Under the pieces are notes generated by a model. That model saw nothing but the letters and a program-made list of their open reading frames with translations, was not told the DNA's origin and did not search any database. A program made the position numbers and the translations under genes. A DNA stretch of 40,784 bases from Ruminococcus sp. (lineage in GTDB: Bacteria > Bacillota > Clostridia > Oscillospirales > Ruminococcaceae). The stretch is from the NCBI GenBank assembly GCA_015066815.1, contig SVNR01000026.1, forward strand, positions 1-40,784. The letters run 5' to 3'. Shown here one piece after another: positions 8,077-16,336 of this stretch (its first letter is position 1; every line of letters begins with the position of its first letter).

Positions 8077-8859
8077 ATGATGTTTCAGAAGGCAGTCAGA
8101 TTTACACTCGCATTTATATTGTCTACGGCGCTTTCAGTTTTTGCAGTGAACACGGAGTATGTCATGTGTGAAGAGCATTCAGATATGATTGCTTCGGAAG
8201 CCGGCAGCTTACCTGCAGTAAGCGGAGCTCCGGATGTTTCTGAGGAACCTGATAAAACACCTGTTCCGGAGATAACAGATGTTCCGGATAACAATGTTCC
8301 GGAAACAGGTGCCACTGTTTCAGATAGTGATATCGGAACAGAAGTCATTATGACGCCCGGATCAGAGATTGTTTCTACAGCGTCTGAGACATCATACTCT
8401 TCATCGTCCCGATATGATTATGTTGTTCCTGATAATAACTATTATTATGATGATAATTATTATTACGAAGACTATCAGGAGGACGTAGCGATACCGGAAA
8501 CAACTGCTCCTGTAACTTCTGTTGAAACCAGGAGTACAGTATCATCAGGGACAACTCGTATAACAACTACAGGACGTATTACTACAATAAGTACAAGTAC
8601 AGCGTTTTCAGAAACAACAACAGAACCGGTACCATACACAGGAGATAATGATAAGAAAAATAAATCAGGCTTTAATGTATGGATTTTAATTGCTGCTTTG
8701 GCAGTTGTAATTACAGGTATAGTATTTTTAGTACTACATATATTAAAAACGCGTAAAATACAAAATAAATTTCAGAATGCTCTGGATATGGTGGTTTCCC
8801 AGAATTTTTCTTATGGAAACGATGATGATGATTTTTCTGATCCCAAAAGAAAGTGGTAA
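8077..8859 (+). CDS. Secreted, membrane-anchored low-complexity protein of unknown function
   Basis: This 260-residue protein matches no family I recognise. Residues 1-30 form a signal peptide with a hydrophobic core (FTLAFILSTALSVFAV). Residues 35-190 are low complexity: acidic Pro/Glu/Val/Thr stretches, then a tyrosine-rich block near residues 112-135 (NNYYYDDNYYYEDYQED), then Ser/Thr-rich sequence like the linkers of ruminococcal secreted enzymes. A transmembrane helix spans about 199-220 (VWILIAALAVVITGIVFLVL), followed by basic residues and a short cytoplasmic tail with an Asp run. A single-pass surface spacer or stalk is the likely shape. GAGG lies seven bases before the ATG. It starts 29 bases after the ABC-F gene and may be read from the same promoter. 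Confidence 0.75.
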   Translation: MMFQKAVRFTLAFILSTALSVFAVNTEYVMCEEHSDMIASEAGSLPAVSGAPDVSEEPDKTPVPEITDVPDNNVPETGATVSDSDIGTEVIMTPGSEIVSTASETSYSSSSRYDYVVPDNNYYYDDNYYYEDYQEDVAIPETTAPVTSVETRSTVSSGTTRITTTGRITTISTSTAFSETTTEPVPYTGDNDKKNKSGFNVWILIAALAVVITGIVFLVLHILKTRKIQNKFQNALDMVVSQNFSYGNDDDDFSDPKRKW

Positions 8860-8915
8860 AATACACAGAGATAAAAACATAATTTATTTACATTAGATTT
8901 AATTATGAGTTTAAA

Positions 8916-8951
8916 GGCTGTATAGGTGTTCTGTGCAGTCTTTTTTATTTT
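8916..8951 (+). terminator. Intrinsic terminator after the low-complexity membrane protein gene
   Basis: GGCTGTATAG (8916-8925) pairs with CTGTGCAGTC (8931-8940) over a 5-base loop, with three G-U pairs, and is followed by TTTTTTATTTTT. It ends the 6.4-8.9 kb transcript. The remaining 110 bases before the next gene are AT-rich without a convincing promoter. Confidence 0.8.
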
Positions 8952-9068
8952 TACTATAGTGGATGAATTTTTTGAGGTGAGAAATTGTAAATTATAGAAT
9001 AGTATTGAGAAAATTATAGGAAATAAATAAGAATTATAAAACAAAATGAAAAAACAAGGAGAATATGA

Positions 9069-12000
9069 ATGAAAACTAACGAAAAGATAAAACGAGTAAC
9101 AGCTTTTATAACATCTGTTATCTTTTTTGCATCAATAAATACAACATCGATTGCCCATGCGACGGAGTTTTTATCAGACAATATAAATAGCAATATGATC
9201 ACTAAGATTCTTTCTGAAGTGGCTCTCGCAAATTTGTCTTCAGCAGATGAATCAGACGGCGCAGAACAGGGAACAGATGTAGTTAATGAAAACACGCCTG
9301 AATATGAGCCTCGTTATATGAGTCTTAAAATCAATGGAGAATCTAAACCGGATCCTGATCAGATAATCAAATCTTTATTTCGATTTGTAAAGTATGAAGG
9401 TGAAGAAAATGGTCTTATGAAGATCTCTGTTCTGAATAATAAAGATCTTTATGAATGTCTTTGGTATGAAAAAGAATTCAGTAATAGAGAAGCCGTATTT
9501 GCACGGAGCGATTCATTGATTTACAAATTAGAAAACATAGCTGTTGTTGGAGATAAATATAAAGTAGTTATCACAGAATACTTTGATATTAATGATATCA
9601 GCACAGATGAATTTTCTGTTGTTCCAAAGGGTTCTTATCATAATGTGGATAATTTTTATCAGTATGGTACCGAGTTTGAGGTTATACCCTCAAAAGGCTG
9701 GTATGTTGATGAAAGATTATCCTTTTCAATTAAAAGTAAACCTGAGATAAATATTATAGAACAGAGTAAGTTTAGTTCACTTATCAAAATAAAAAACGGT
9801 GATGAAGAAATATCAGCTACGATTAATAAATCATCGTATACGCTTGATATCGTTTCTGTTGATAAGCTGAATTTTTTTGTTAACGGCGAAAAGATAAGTT
9901 CAAAGAAATATACATGGCTTGATGATAAAACAATAGATATTGATTTTTCGGTAGAAAATAATGCAGGAATAAGTATTACAGGAGTAAATATAGAAACAGA
10001 TAACGGACAGAAAAAGAACATAGCAAATAGCTCTGATGGCAAAAGTGTCAAAGCAACATTAGATATGTCAGCATTAAGCAATGAATATACCAATAATTCT
10101 GTTTATAGGCTATCTGCCGAAGTTATTCCGGATAGTGTTAATCTGATAACTTATTATGTAGGCACGGATATGGTTGCCGATAGAAAAGATTATAAAACAA
10201 CAATAAAAAACGGAAAGGGATATGCTGAGCTCCCGACTTTGATTTATGAAGACGGAAAGCCTAAGTATGTTTTAGATTCCTATCAATATTCAAATGAAGA
10301 TTTTATAATGGTAGACACAGATACTATTATTAGAAAAACAGGTTTTACAGAAGTTGTTAATGTTGATTATTATGATAATAATATCAGAATAGCATATAAA
10401 GAAATAATTCAAAATAATGATGAAAAAGTAAATATTCAATCCGAACATTATAAAATAAAAGGTAAAAGTAATGTTTTTTCAATAAGCAATAACAAGCCTG
10501 TATACAATATAGAATTTGATATAAGTAAAAAAGAAGATTGCTATATTGTATACGACGAAATAAGCACAGAGAATATAATAAACACCAAATACTCATCTGA
10601 CAGATTAATACATGTAAATAATAATAAGATTCATGCTATAAACGTTAAATCTGTTTTATACATTGATGGTTCAGGAAGTGTTCATAATGTTCTTACGTCA
10701 CCGCTATATTTATATCTTGATGATTATAAACCTGAATTAACCATATCACATGATAGTAATATCAACCATGCTATTTGGTCTAATCTTGTTTATAAATTCA
10801 TAATTTCTGTTGATGATCGTGAAGGTTTTCATACAAACATCAATATTGATGAGAGAGTAAATAATATTTATAAAAAAATCAATAATTCTTCATCAGAGAT
10901 AACAACTATAAGCGTTGGTGGTTTAGTTTTTAATAAAATAAATGGAGAATGGGTTTCGGATCAAAAGAATAGTGAATATATGGTTACAGTTGATGAAAAA
11001 AAACAAGGAGAATATGAAATCCAAGTAGCTATAAACTTTCAGGATTCGGTTGCTGAATCTTTCGAAACCCAACTCCCCGTTACAGTTTCAGATATGTTCG
11101 GAAATACATCTGATGTAAAGATGGTTGATATAAAAATTGATCTGGACAAACCCGAAATAACAGCTATAAACATAAAAAATGCGCATCATTTTGAAAGCGA
11201 TGATTATGGAAAACAGGTTGGAATCAGTGATAATGTATTAGAAGTTGATTTTGAGGTTAAGGATAATACATCAGGAATAAACGAATTGAGAATAAGATAT
11301 GGGGATTTAGAAAAGCGTATTCTGACTTCTGATAAAAAAAGCATGCAGAATATCAAGCTTGAAAAATCAGGGGACAAAAGCAGATTTGTAGTTCCACTTG
11401 AAGTTAAGAATAATAAAAGAGATAAACTGAAAATAACAGTAATTGATAATGCCAGAAACGGAAAATCATATTATTATAATGAAAGCGGAAAGCCGGTGGA
11501 GTACGAACATGAAGGATCATATGTAATAGTAGACAGAGATGCTCCCACATGTACCGTTGCTCCTGCTTCTGATGAAAAATATACCGGTGAAGATAAAAAG
11601 AGATGGTTTTCAGACTCACCTGACTTTATAATAACCGCTACAGATAAAAGCAGCAGTGTTGTATCAGGAATAAATAACATATGGATCAAAGTAAATAACA
11701 TCGAAAAAACTATTTCCGGTATCATAAAAGATGAAGTAGATAACTATAAAATACACTTAAAGCATGACACCGCAAAACCTGAACTTGTTACTGTTTTTAT
11801 TTTTGATGGTATACAAAAAACCGAAGCAGGCAGTTTTGATCTGTATGATACAGGCGGACGTGTATCAGTAGAAATAAACTGTGAGGATGCGGCAGGAAAC
11901 AAAGGAAAGTCTGTTTCTGAAGAGATTTTCATTGATATAGATGCTCCGAAAACAGAGGATATGTTTAAAGTTGAGGCATCATCAATTGATAACATCAGAA

Positions 12001-15000
12001 AATTTGGTTCGTTTTTTAATAACGGAGTAACAATAAAAGTAAATACAAGTGAAATTACCGATAAACCTGCATCTGGATTAAAGAATGCCGTACTTGAGTT
12101 TTCCGGCGAAAAACATGAATACAGGTTTGGCTCTGAAAAAAATGCAGAAGCAAAATTTTATCTTTCTTTTGATAAAAATAAAAACAAATATAAAAAAGGT
12201 ACAGTTAAGATAACTGTATACGACAATGTAGGAAATAAATATACTTCAGATATTCTTGTTTCAGAAAAAAATAATGAGCTTATCGTTTTTGAAAATAATC
12301 CGCCTGAAATAAAGGAGTTTATTAAAGAAGATCTGATAAAGTATTCTGATGCTGAAAATAATATCTGGTACAACAAGGATGTTGAAATAAAATACGAAGT
12401 AAATGATGCTTCAGAAATAAAATCAGGGCTTAAATATACAGATATAAAAATCAATGGTAAGACGCTTGTAGGTGAAAGCTACAGAGATGAAGATACGATA
12501 CGAAACAGCAGCAAATATGTTGTTAATACATCAGATGCTAACGAAGCTGACGGAAAATTTTTCGTTCAGGTTATTACTGAAGATAATGCAGGAAATCCGG
12601 ATAAAAGAAAGACTATAGTGCATGTTGATAAAACCGTGCCTGAAATAGTTGATATCAGTGTGGAGGGTATCGGTTCAATTCCTCTGAGTATTGCAAACGG
12701 GATTTTTGCTCTTCCATACGGAACTTTTTTTGCTTCTGAAAAAGAGATAACAGTTTATGTCAAGGATGAAAATTCAAGTTCCGGATTAAGTATAATTAAT
12801 CTTAAGCTGTATAATTTTGACGGAAGCATTCACGATAGCTTTTCGGTATCGGGAAAAGACATAAAATACAGCAATGGAATATATACAGCAAGCTTTACTG
12901 TACCGGAAGGTTTTAAAGGTGTTATCTCGGCTGATGCTGAAGACAATGTTAAGAACAAATCACTTGAAAAAACAGCAGGCGGATTTGTTATCGAAAACGC
13001 AGAACGTCATTTGATCACATCGTCGTCTGATATTCTGCTTCCTGAAACAAGCTATACAGACGAAAGCGGACTTCCTCTTTATGATAAAGAAATATCGGCT
13101 GTTTTATCAGTTACAGACCGTTTTTCAGGAATCAAAGACATAGAATGGAGTCTTCCGGAATACGGTGAAAATATATGGAAACGGCTTTCTGTTGGTCTTG
13201 ATGGGAAAATTAACGGAGAAGAAAGTCACAGATTTAAGGTAGCCAATAAAGACAACAATCTTGTTACTGAGGTTATCGGGGATATAAATACCGGTGTTGA
13301 TATGAATACCAATTTTATAAGACTGCATACAAGTGATAATGCAGGCAATACTTCCGACAGATTTCAAGCGTTCAGCATTGATAAATGTGCACCGCAGATA
13401 ACTGTTTCGTACAGTAGTCATAATAGCGAAGATGTAACTAATAATATATATAAGATTCCCAGAATAGCGTATGTAAGAGTAAAGGAGAGAAACTTTGACA
13501 GCAGCAGAATAAAGATTTCGATAAACGGAAATGCTGTTGATTCAAGTACAACAGACTGGTCGCTGGTAGAAGGCTTCTTTGGTACTGACAGCGCAGTATA
13601 TCAGACAGTTATCGAATTTTCAGAAGATGGTGAATACAAATTCACTGTTGATGGAACAGATATGTGCGATAATAAGGCCGACAGTTTTATATCAGAATCT
13701 TTTGTAATAGATATGACAGCGCCTTTACTTGAAGTTATTTCAGATAATGAAACAGAAGCCAACGGAAAATATTTTTCAGCTCCGAAAACTGTAAAGGTTA
13801 AAATAACCGAAAAAACCTTTGATCCTGAAAAAATAAATATTTCCGGAACAATTGACGGTGTAAACGAGAGCTTTCCTTCGATATCCGGATGGGTCTCTGA
13901 CGGAGATATTCATGTTACAACGCTTAATTTTGAAAATGACGGACAATACATATTAAAAATAAACGGCACTGATAAAGCCGGAAATCAGTTGGACAGATAC
14001 AGTGAAAGCTTCTGGATCGATACAACTATGCCTGATATAGTGTTCTCAGGAGTAAAGGACAAATCCTCAAACAAGGATGATGTTAAGCTTAGCGTAAACA
14101 TAAGGGATACAAATATTCTTAAAAACACTGTATCTCTTACGCTGACAGGTGCTAAAAGAGGAGATGTTACAGAAAAATCCGGAAAAATGTCTGAGACAAA
14201 AGATGGTTATGAATATATTCTTAATGAGTTTGTAAGGGATAAAGCTCTTGATGATATTTATACCCTGACAGTTTTTGCCGAGGATAAAGCAGGGAACAAT
14301 ATAGAAAAGGAAATGAGATTTTCTGTAAACAGATTTGGTTCGAATTATGTATTTGATGATAGTACGCTTATAATATCAAACACTTATATAAAAAAACCGG
14401 TCGATATTATTTTGCATGAAATAAACGCAGATAAAATAGATACTGCAAATACTGCGGTAAAAGTAGTAAAGGATACAGAAAACATTGATCTCGTTGAAGG
14501 AGAAGATTATACTGTAAACGTAAGCGGAGGAAACGGAAGCTGGTATGATTATGAATATGTGATTTCTTCGAAAAATTTTACCGATGATGCTGCGTATATG
14601 GTTATAATTAATTCAGAGGACAAAGCAGGAAATATAAACAATAATATGTCTGACAGCAAAAACGCTGAACTCAGATTTGGCGTGGATAAAACTCCGCCAA
14701 GATGTATACCTGTAAATATTGAAGACAACGGTTCATACAAGGCAGATACATATGAAGTACAGCTTGTTGTTTCAGATAATATACTTGTAGGGGATATACT
14801 GGTTTATCTTGATAATAATGAAAGCAGTGAGGAGATAAGAGCAGATGGCAGCAATCGTATGTTTAATATAAAAAGCTCCGGCGAGCCTCAGTATGTACGG
14901 ATATTAACATCAGACAAAGCAGGAAACGAAACTGAAACTATAGTTAAGAATGTACTTGTATCTCCGAGCTTTGCCAAAGTCCTTGTACATAAGACGTGGG

Positions 15001-15074
15001 TAAGAGTTCTTGTAGCGGCTGCTGTTGCAGGAGGTATAACAGCAATAGTCTTAAAAAGAAGAAAAGCGCATTGA
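9069..15074 (+). CDS. Giant surface protein with Ig-like repeats and C-terminal membrane anchor
   Basis: The predicted protein has 2001 residues. A signal peptide spans about 1-32, and a transmembrane helix near 1974-1994 (VLVAAAVAGGITAIVL) is followed by KRRKAH, so it is anchored by a tail helix rather than by an LPXTG sortase motif. From about residue 690 on, the protein is a chain of roughly 100-250-residue units. Each boundary has a hydrophobic-acidic strand followed by a D-x-x-x-P motif (for example LDKPEI, VDKTVPEI, IDMTAPLL, IDTTMPDI and VDKTPPRC, near residues 690, 820, 955, 1075, 1185, 1437, 1547, 1650 and 1871). Units often end in D-x-A-G-N. This is the pattern of bacterial Ig-like beta-sandwich repeats in adhesins and scaffolds. 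The first 650 residues lack these motifs and are more AT-rich in DNA. AAGGAG lies seven bases before the ATG. Adhesion or cell-surface architecture is inferred, not shown. Confidence 0.85.
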   Translation: MKTNEKIKRVTAFITSVIFFASINTTSIAHATEFLSDNINSNMITKILSEVALANLSSADESDGAEQGTDVVNENTPEYEPRYMSLKINGESKPDPDQIIKSLFRFVKYEGEENGLMKISVLNNKDLYECLWYEKEFSNREAVFARSDSLIYKLENIAVVGDKYKVVITEYFDINDISTDEFSVVPKGSYHNVDNFYQYGTEFEVIPSKGWYVDERLSFSIKSKPEINIIEQSKFSSLIKIKNGDEEISATINKSSYTLDIVSVDKLNFFVNGEKISSKKYTWLDDKTIDIDFSVENNAGISITGVNIETDNGQKKNIANSSDGKSVKATLDMSALSNEYTNNSVYRLSAEVIPDSVNLITYYVGTDMVADRKDYKTTIKNGKGYAELPTLIYEDGKPKYVLDSYQYSNEDFIMVDTDTIIRKTGFTEVVNVDYYDNNIRIAYKEIIQNNDEKVNIQSEHYKIKGKSNVFSISNNKPVYNIEFDISKKEDCYIVYDEISTENIINTKYSSDRLIHVNNNKIHAINVKSVLYIDGSGSVHNVLTSPLYLYLDDYKPELTISHDSNINHAIWSNLVYKFIISVDDREGFHTNINIDERVNNIYKKINNSSSEITTISVGGLVFNKINGEWVSDQKNSEYMVTVDEKKQGEYEIQVAINFQDSVAESFETQLPVTVSDMFGNTSDVKMVDIKIDLDKPEITAINIKNAHHFESDDYGKQVGISDNVLEVDFEVKDNTSGINELRIRYGDLEKRILTSDKKSMQNIKLEKSGDKSRFVVPLEVKNNKRDKLKITVIDNARNGKSYYYNESGKPVEYEHEGSYVIVDRDAPTCTVAPASDEKYTGEDKKRWFSDSPDFIITATDKSSSVVSGINNIWIKVNNIEKTISGIIKDEVDNYKIHLKHDTAKPELVTVFIFDGIQKTEAGSFDLYDTGGRVSVEINCEDAAGNKGKSVSEEIFIDIDAPKTEDMFKVEASSIDNIRKFGSFFNNGVTIKVNTSEITDKPASGLKNAVLEFSGEKHEYRFGSEKNAEAKFYLSFDKNKNKYKKGTVKITVYDNVGNKYTSDILVSEKNNELIVFENNPPEIKEFIKEDLIKYSDAENNIWYNKDVEIKYEVNDASEIKSGLKYTDIKINGKTLVGESYRDEDTIRNSSKYVVNTSDANEADGKFFVQVITEDNAGNPDKRKTIVHVDKTVPEIVDISVEGIGSIPLSIANGIFALPYGTFFASEKEITVYVKDENSSSGLSIINLKLYNFDGSIHDSFSVSGKDIKYSNGIYTASFTVPEGFKGVISADAEDNVKNKSLEKTAGGFVIENAERHLITSSSDILLPETSYTDESGLPLYDKEISAVLSVTDRFSGIKDIEWSLPEYGENIWKRLSVGLDGKINGEESHRFKVANKDNNLVTEVIGDINTGVDMNTNFIRLHTSDNAGNTSDRFQAFSIDKCAPQITVSYSSHNSEDVTNNIYKIPRIAYVRVKERNFDSSRIKISINGNAVDSSTTDWSLVEGFFGTDSAVYQTVIEFSEDGEYKFTVDGTDMCDNKADSFISESFVIDMTAPLLEVISDNETEANGKYFSAPKTVKVKITEKTFDPEKINISGTIDGVNESFPSISGWVSDGDIHVTTLNFENDGQYILKINGTDKAGNQLDRYSESFWIDTTMPDIVFSGVKDKSSNKDDVKLSVNIRDTNILKNTVSLTLTGAKRGDVTEKSGKMSETKDGYEYILNEFVRDKALDDIYTLTVFAEDKAGNNIEKEMRFSVNRFGSNYVFDDSTLIISNTYIKKPVDIILHEINADKIDTANTAVKVVKDTENIDLVEGEDYTVNVSGGNGSWYDYEYVISSKNFTDDAAYMVIINSEDKAGNINNNMSDSKNAELRFGVDKTPPRCIPVNIEDNGSYKADTYEVQLVVSDNILVGDILVYLDNNESSEEIRADGSNRMFNIKSSGEPQYVRILTSDKAGNETETIVKNVLVSPSFAKVLVHKTWVRVLVAAAVAGGITAIVLKRRKAH

Positions 15075-15108
15075 CAGCAAGATGCTGAAACAACGAATGC
15101 ATATTATA

Positions 15109-15151
15109 ATTGCCTTGCACATCCGTTCTCAGTGACTCTGTGCATATCGGC
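15109..15151 (+). repeat. Intergenic repeat unit, copy 1
   Basis: This 43-bp unit begins ATTGCCTTGCACAT and ends GTGCATATCGGC. TGCAC near the left end can pair with GTGCA near the right. It shares both ends with the units at 33545-33590 and 33633-33678 and with the inverted unit at 16101-16140. The central 17-20 bases vary. It leads directly into the palindrome at 15152-15189. Confidence 0.8.
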
Positions 15152-15189
15152 TAATAGTGAACGAAAAAATATTTTTTCGTTCACTATTA
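15152..15189. repeat. Perfect 19-bp-arm palindrome adjoining repeat copy 1
   Basis: The left arm TAATAGTGAACGAAAAAAT is followed immediately by its exact reverse complement, with no spacer. The TAGTGAACG core recurs in the hairpin at 33491-33533 and, as TAGTAAACG, in the one at 33593-33626. In RNA it would form a strong hairpin that may end the transcript of the giant surface protein gene. Confidence 0.85.
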
Positions 15190-15206
15190 AAAATTCATTT
15201 TTTTAC

Positions 15207-15235
15207 TTGTATTAAACTTTTAACTGTGGTATAAT
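15207..15235 (+). promoter_or_regulatory. Promoter for the lipoprotein gene
   Basis: TTGTAT (15207-15212) and TATAAT (15230-15235) are 17 bases apart, with TGG before the -10 box as an extended element. The roughly 60-base leader contains a small hairpin, GTACCG pairing with CGGTAC near 15260-15280, just before the AGGAGG ribosome binding site at 15291-15296. Confidence 0.65.
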
Positions 15236-15303
15236 ATAAACGCTGTATACGCTTATTATGTACCGCTGCTTAACGGTACCAGACATTCTCAGGAGGATAT
15301 TAT

Positions 15304-16080
15304 ATGAAAAAAATTATTACCGCATTACTTTTGGCGTCTATGGTTCTGTCGTTTGCATCGTGCAGTTCTGAAAAGGATAACCAGGATTCCGGACTCCAGT
15401 CTCAGACAACTGCTTCTGATGACAGTTCCGCCACCAGTGAGAGCGCTGTCTCTGACGCTGATGCACAGCCCGATGATGAGCCTGCGGTAACAACAATAGA
15501 CACTTCAAAGCTGATATATGACTTCAAGGGGCTTGACAGTGAAGAGTGCATAACTGTTCTTACTTCAAAAAAGTACTACATAAGATTCAGATACGATTAT
15601 ATGGAACAGCCAATGTACCAGGATCTTTATTATGACAATGGCAAAATGTATATTACTACTGATTTTATGGGCACAAAATACAGTGTTCTGTATCAGGACA
15701 AAACCCAGTACACTATATCTGATGATATGTATTGCAAAACAGATGTAGGAGAGCAGGGAGACATCGGTTCAGCTGACATGTTTGAAGGCTTTGCGTATGT
15801 CGAAAGCGGAGAAACAGAGCTGGAAGGAACAAAGTACAAGTACGATGAGTACTATCAGACAACTACTGATTCGATGACAAAAATGCTGCTAACAGATGAT
15901 AATAAGGTTTACGCTTTTCAGAGCGGAGATAAGCTGATGTACATCGAGGCTTACAGCAGTGACTTTGATCCTGATGAAAAAATAGCTATTCCGGAAGGAA
16001 CCAGAGAAGTTTCCGAGGAAGAATTCAATACTTTGTTTCTTGAGAAGCTCGTAGGAACAGAAGGCGTTCCGGCCGAGTAA
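15304..16080 (+). CDS. Secreted lipoprotein of unknown function
   Basis: This 258-residue protein has a lipoprotein signal peptide: a basic start (MKK), a hydrophobic core (ALLLASMVLSF) and the lipobox FASC, with Cys20 as the lipid-modified residue. A Ser/Thr/Asp-rich tether follows to about residue 60. The folded part (about 65-258) is rich in Tyr, Asp and Met, with alternating strand-like segments such as YYDNGKMYITTDFMGTKYSV, suggesting a small beta-rich domain. I do not recognise a family. AGGAGG lies seven bases before the ATG. It has its own promoter and terminator and is bracketed by oppositely oriented copies of the intergenic repeat, so it is a single-gene unit. Confidence 0.85.
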   Translation: MKKIITALLLASMVLSFASCSSEKDNQDSGLQSQTTASDDSSATSESAVSDADAQPDDEPAVTTIDTSKLIYDFKGLDSEECITVLTSKKYYIRFRYDYMEQPMYQDLYYDNGKMYITTDFMGTKYSVLYQDKTQYTISDDMYCKTDVGEQGDIGSADMFEGFAYVESGETELEGTKYKYDEYYQTTTDSMTKMLLTDDNKVYAFQSGDKLMYIEAYSSDFDPDEKIAIPEGTREVSEEEFNTLFLEKLVGTEGVPAE

Positions 16081-16100
16081 AGACCTTAACGGATATTATA

Positions 16101-16140
16101 CTGATATGCACGAGGCTGATGTAGTCATCGAATGTGCATG
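16101..16140 (-). repeat. Intergenic repeat unit, copy 4 (inverted)
   Basis: Read on the minus strand, the unit runs CATGCACATTCGATGACTA... and ends GTGCATATCAG. The 20-base centre begins CGATGACT as in copy 2 at 33545-33590. The outer ATTGCC and CGGC ends have decayed, and there is no adjoining palindrome. It sits between the lipoprotein stop codon and its terminator. Confidence 0.6.
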
Positions 16141-16147
16141 AAAATAA

Positions 16148-16184
16148 AAATACTGTGCGGAGATTAACTGCACAGTATTTTTTT
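16148..16184 (+). terminator. Intrinsic terminator of the lipoprotein gene
   Basis: AAATACTGTGC (16148-16158) pairs perfectly with GCACAGTATTT (16170-16180) over an 11-base loop and continues into TTTT, giving seven T residues in all. Confidence 0.9.
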
Positions 16185-16238
16185 CTTTGGAGTATATTTA
16201 TGGTATTAATTTTTGATAAGTACAACCATGACTGTTTT

Positions 16239-16266
16239 TTGATAAAAAAACAATAAATATTATATA
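16239..16266 (+). promoter_or_regulatory. Possible promoter for the MATE transporter gene
   Basis: TTGATA (16239-16244) and TATATA (16261-16266) are 16 bases apart. The region is very AT-rich, so the match is only suggestive. A TATAAT at 16286-16291 lacks a good -35 partner. Confidence 0.35.
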
Positions 16267-16336
16267 AAAAAACCCGACAGAGGATTATAATATTAAAAAA
16301 TAAAGTTGTTTGTAATCAGAAACGGAGGTTGGACTT

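Noticed and set aside
8972-8998. Possible promoter TTGAGG and TATAGA before the giant surface gene
   Set aside because: The spacing is 15 bases and both boxes are weak in a very AT-rich region, so I did not list it.
9065-9079. A four-codon open frame (ATG AAT GAA AAC, then stop) overlapping the start of the giant surface gene
   Set aside because: It competes for the same ribosome binding site and is too short to support as a leader peptide; probably chance.
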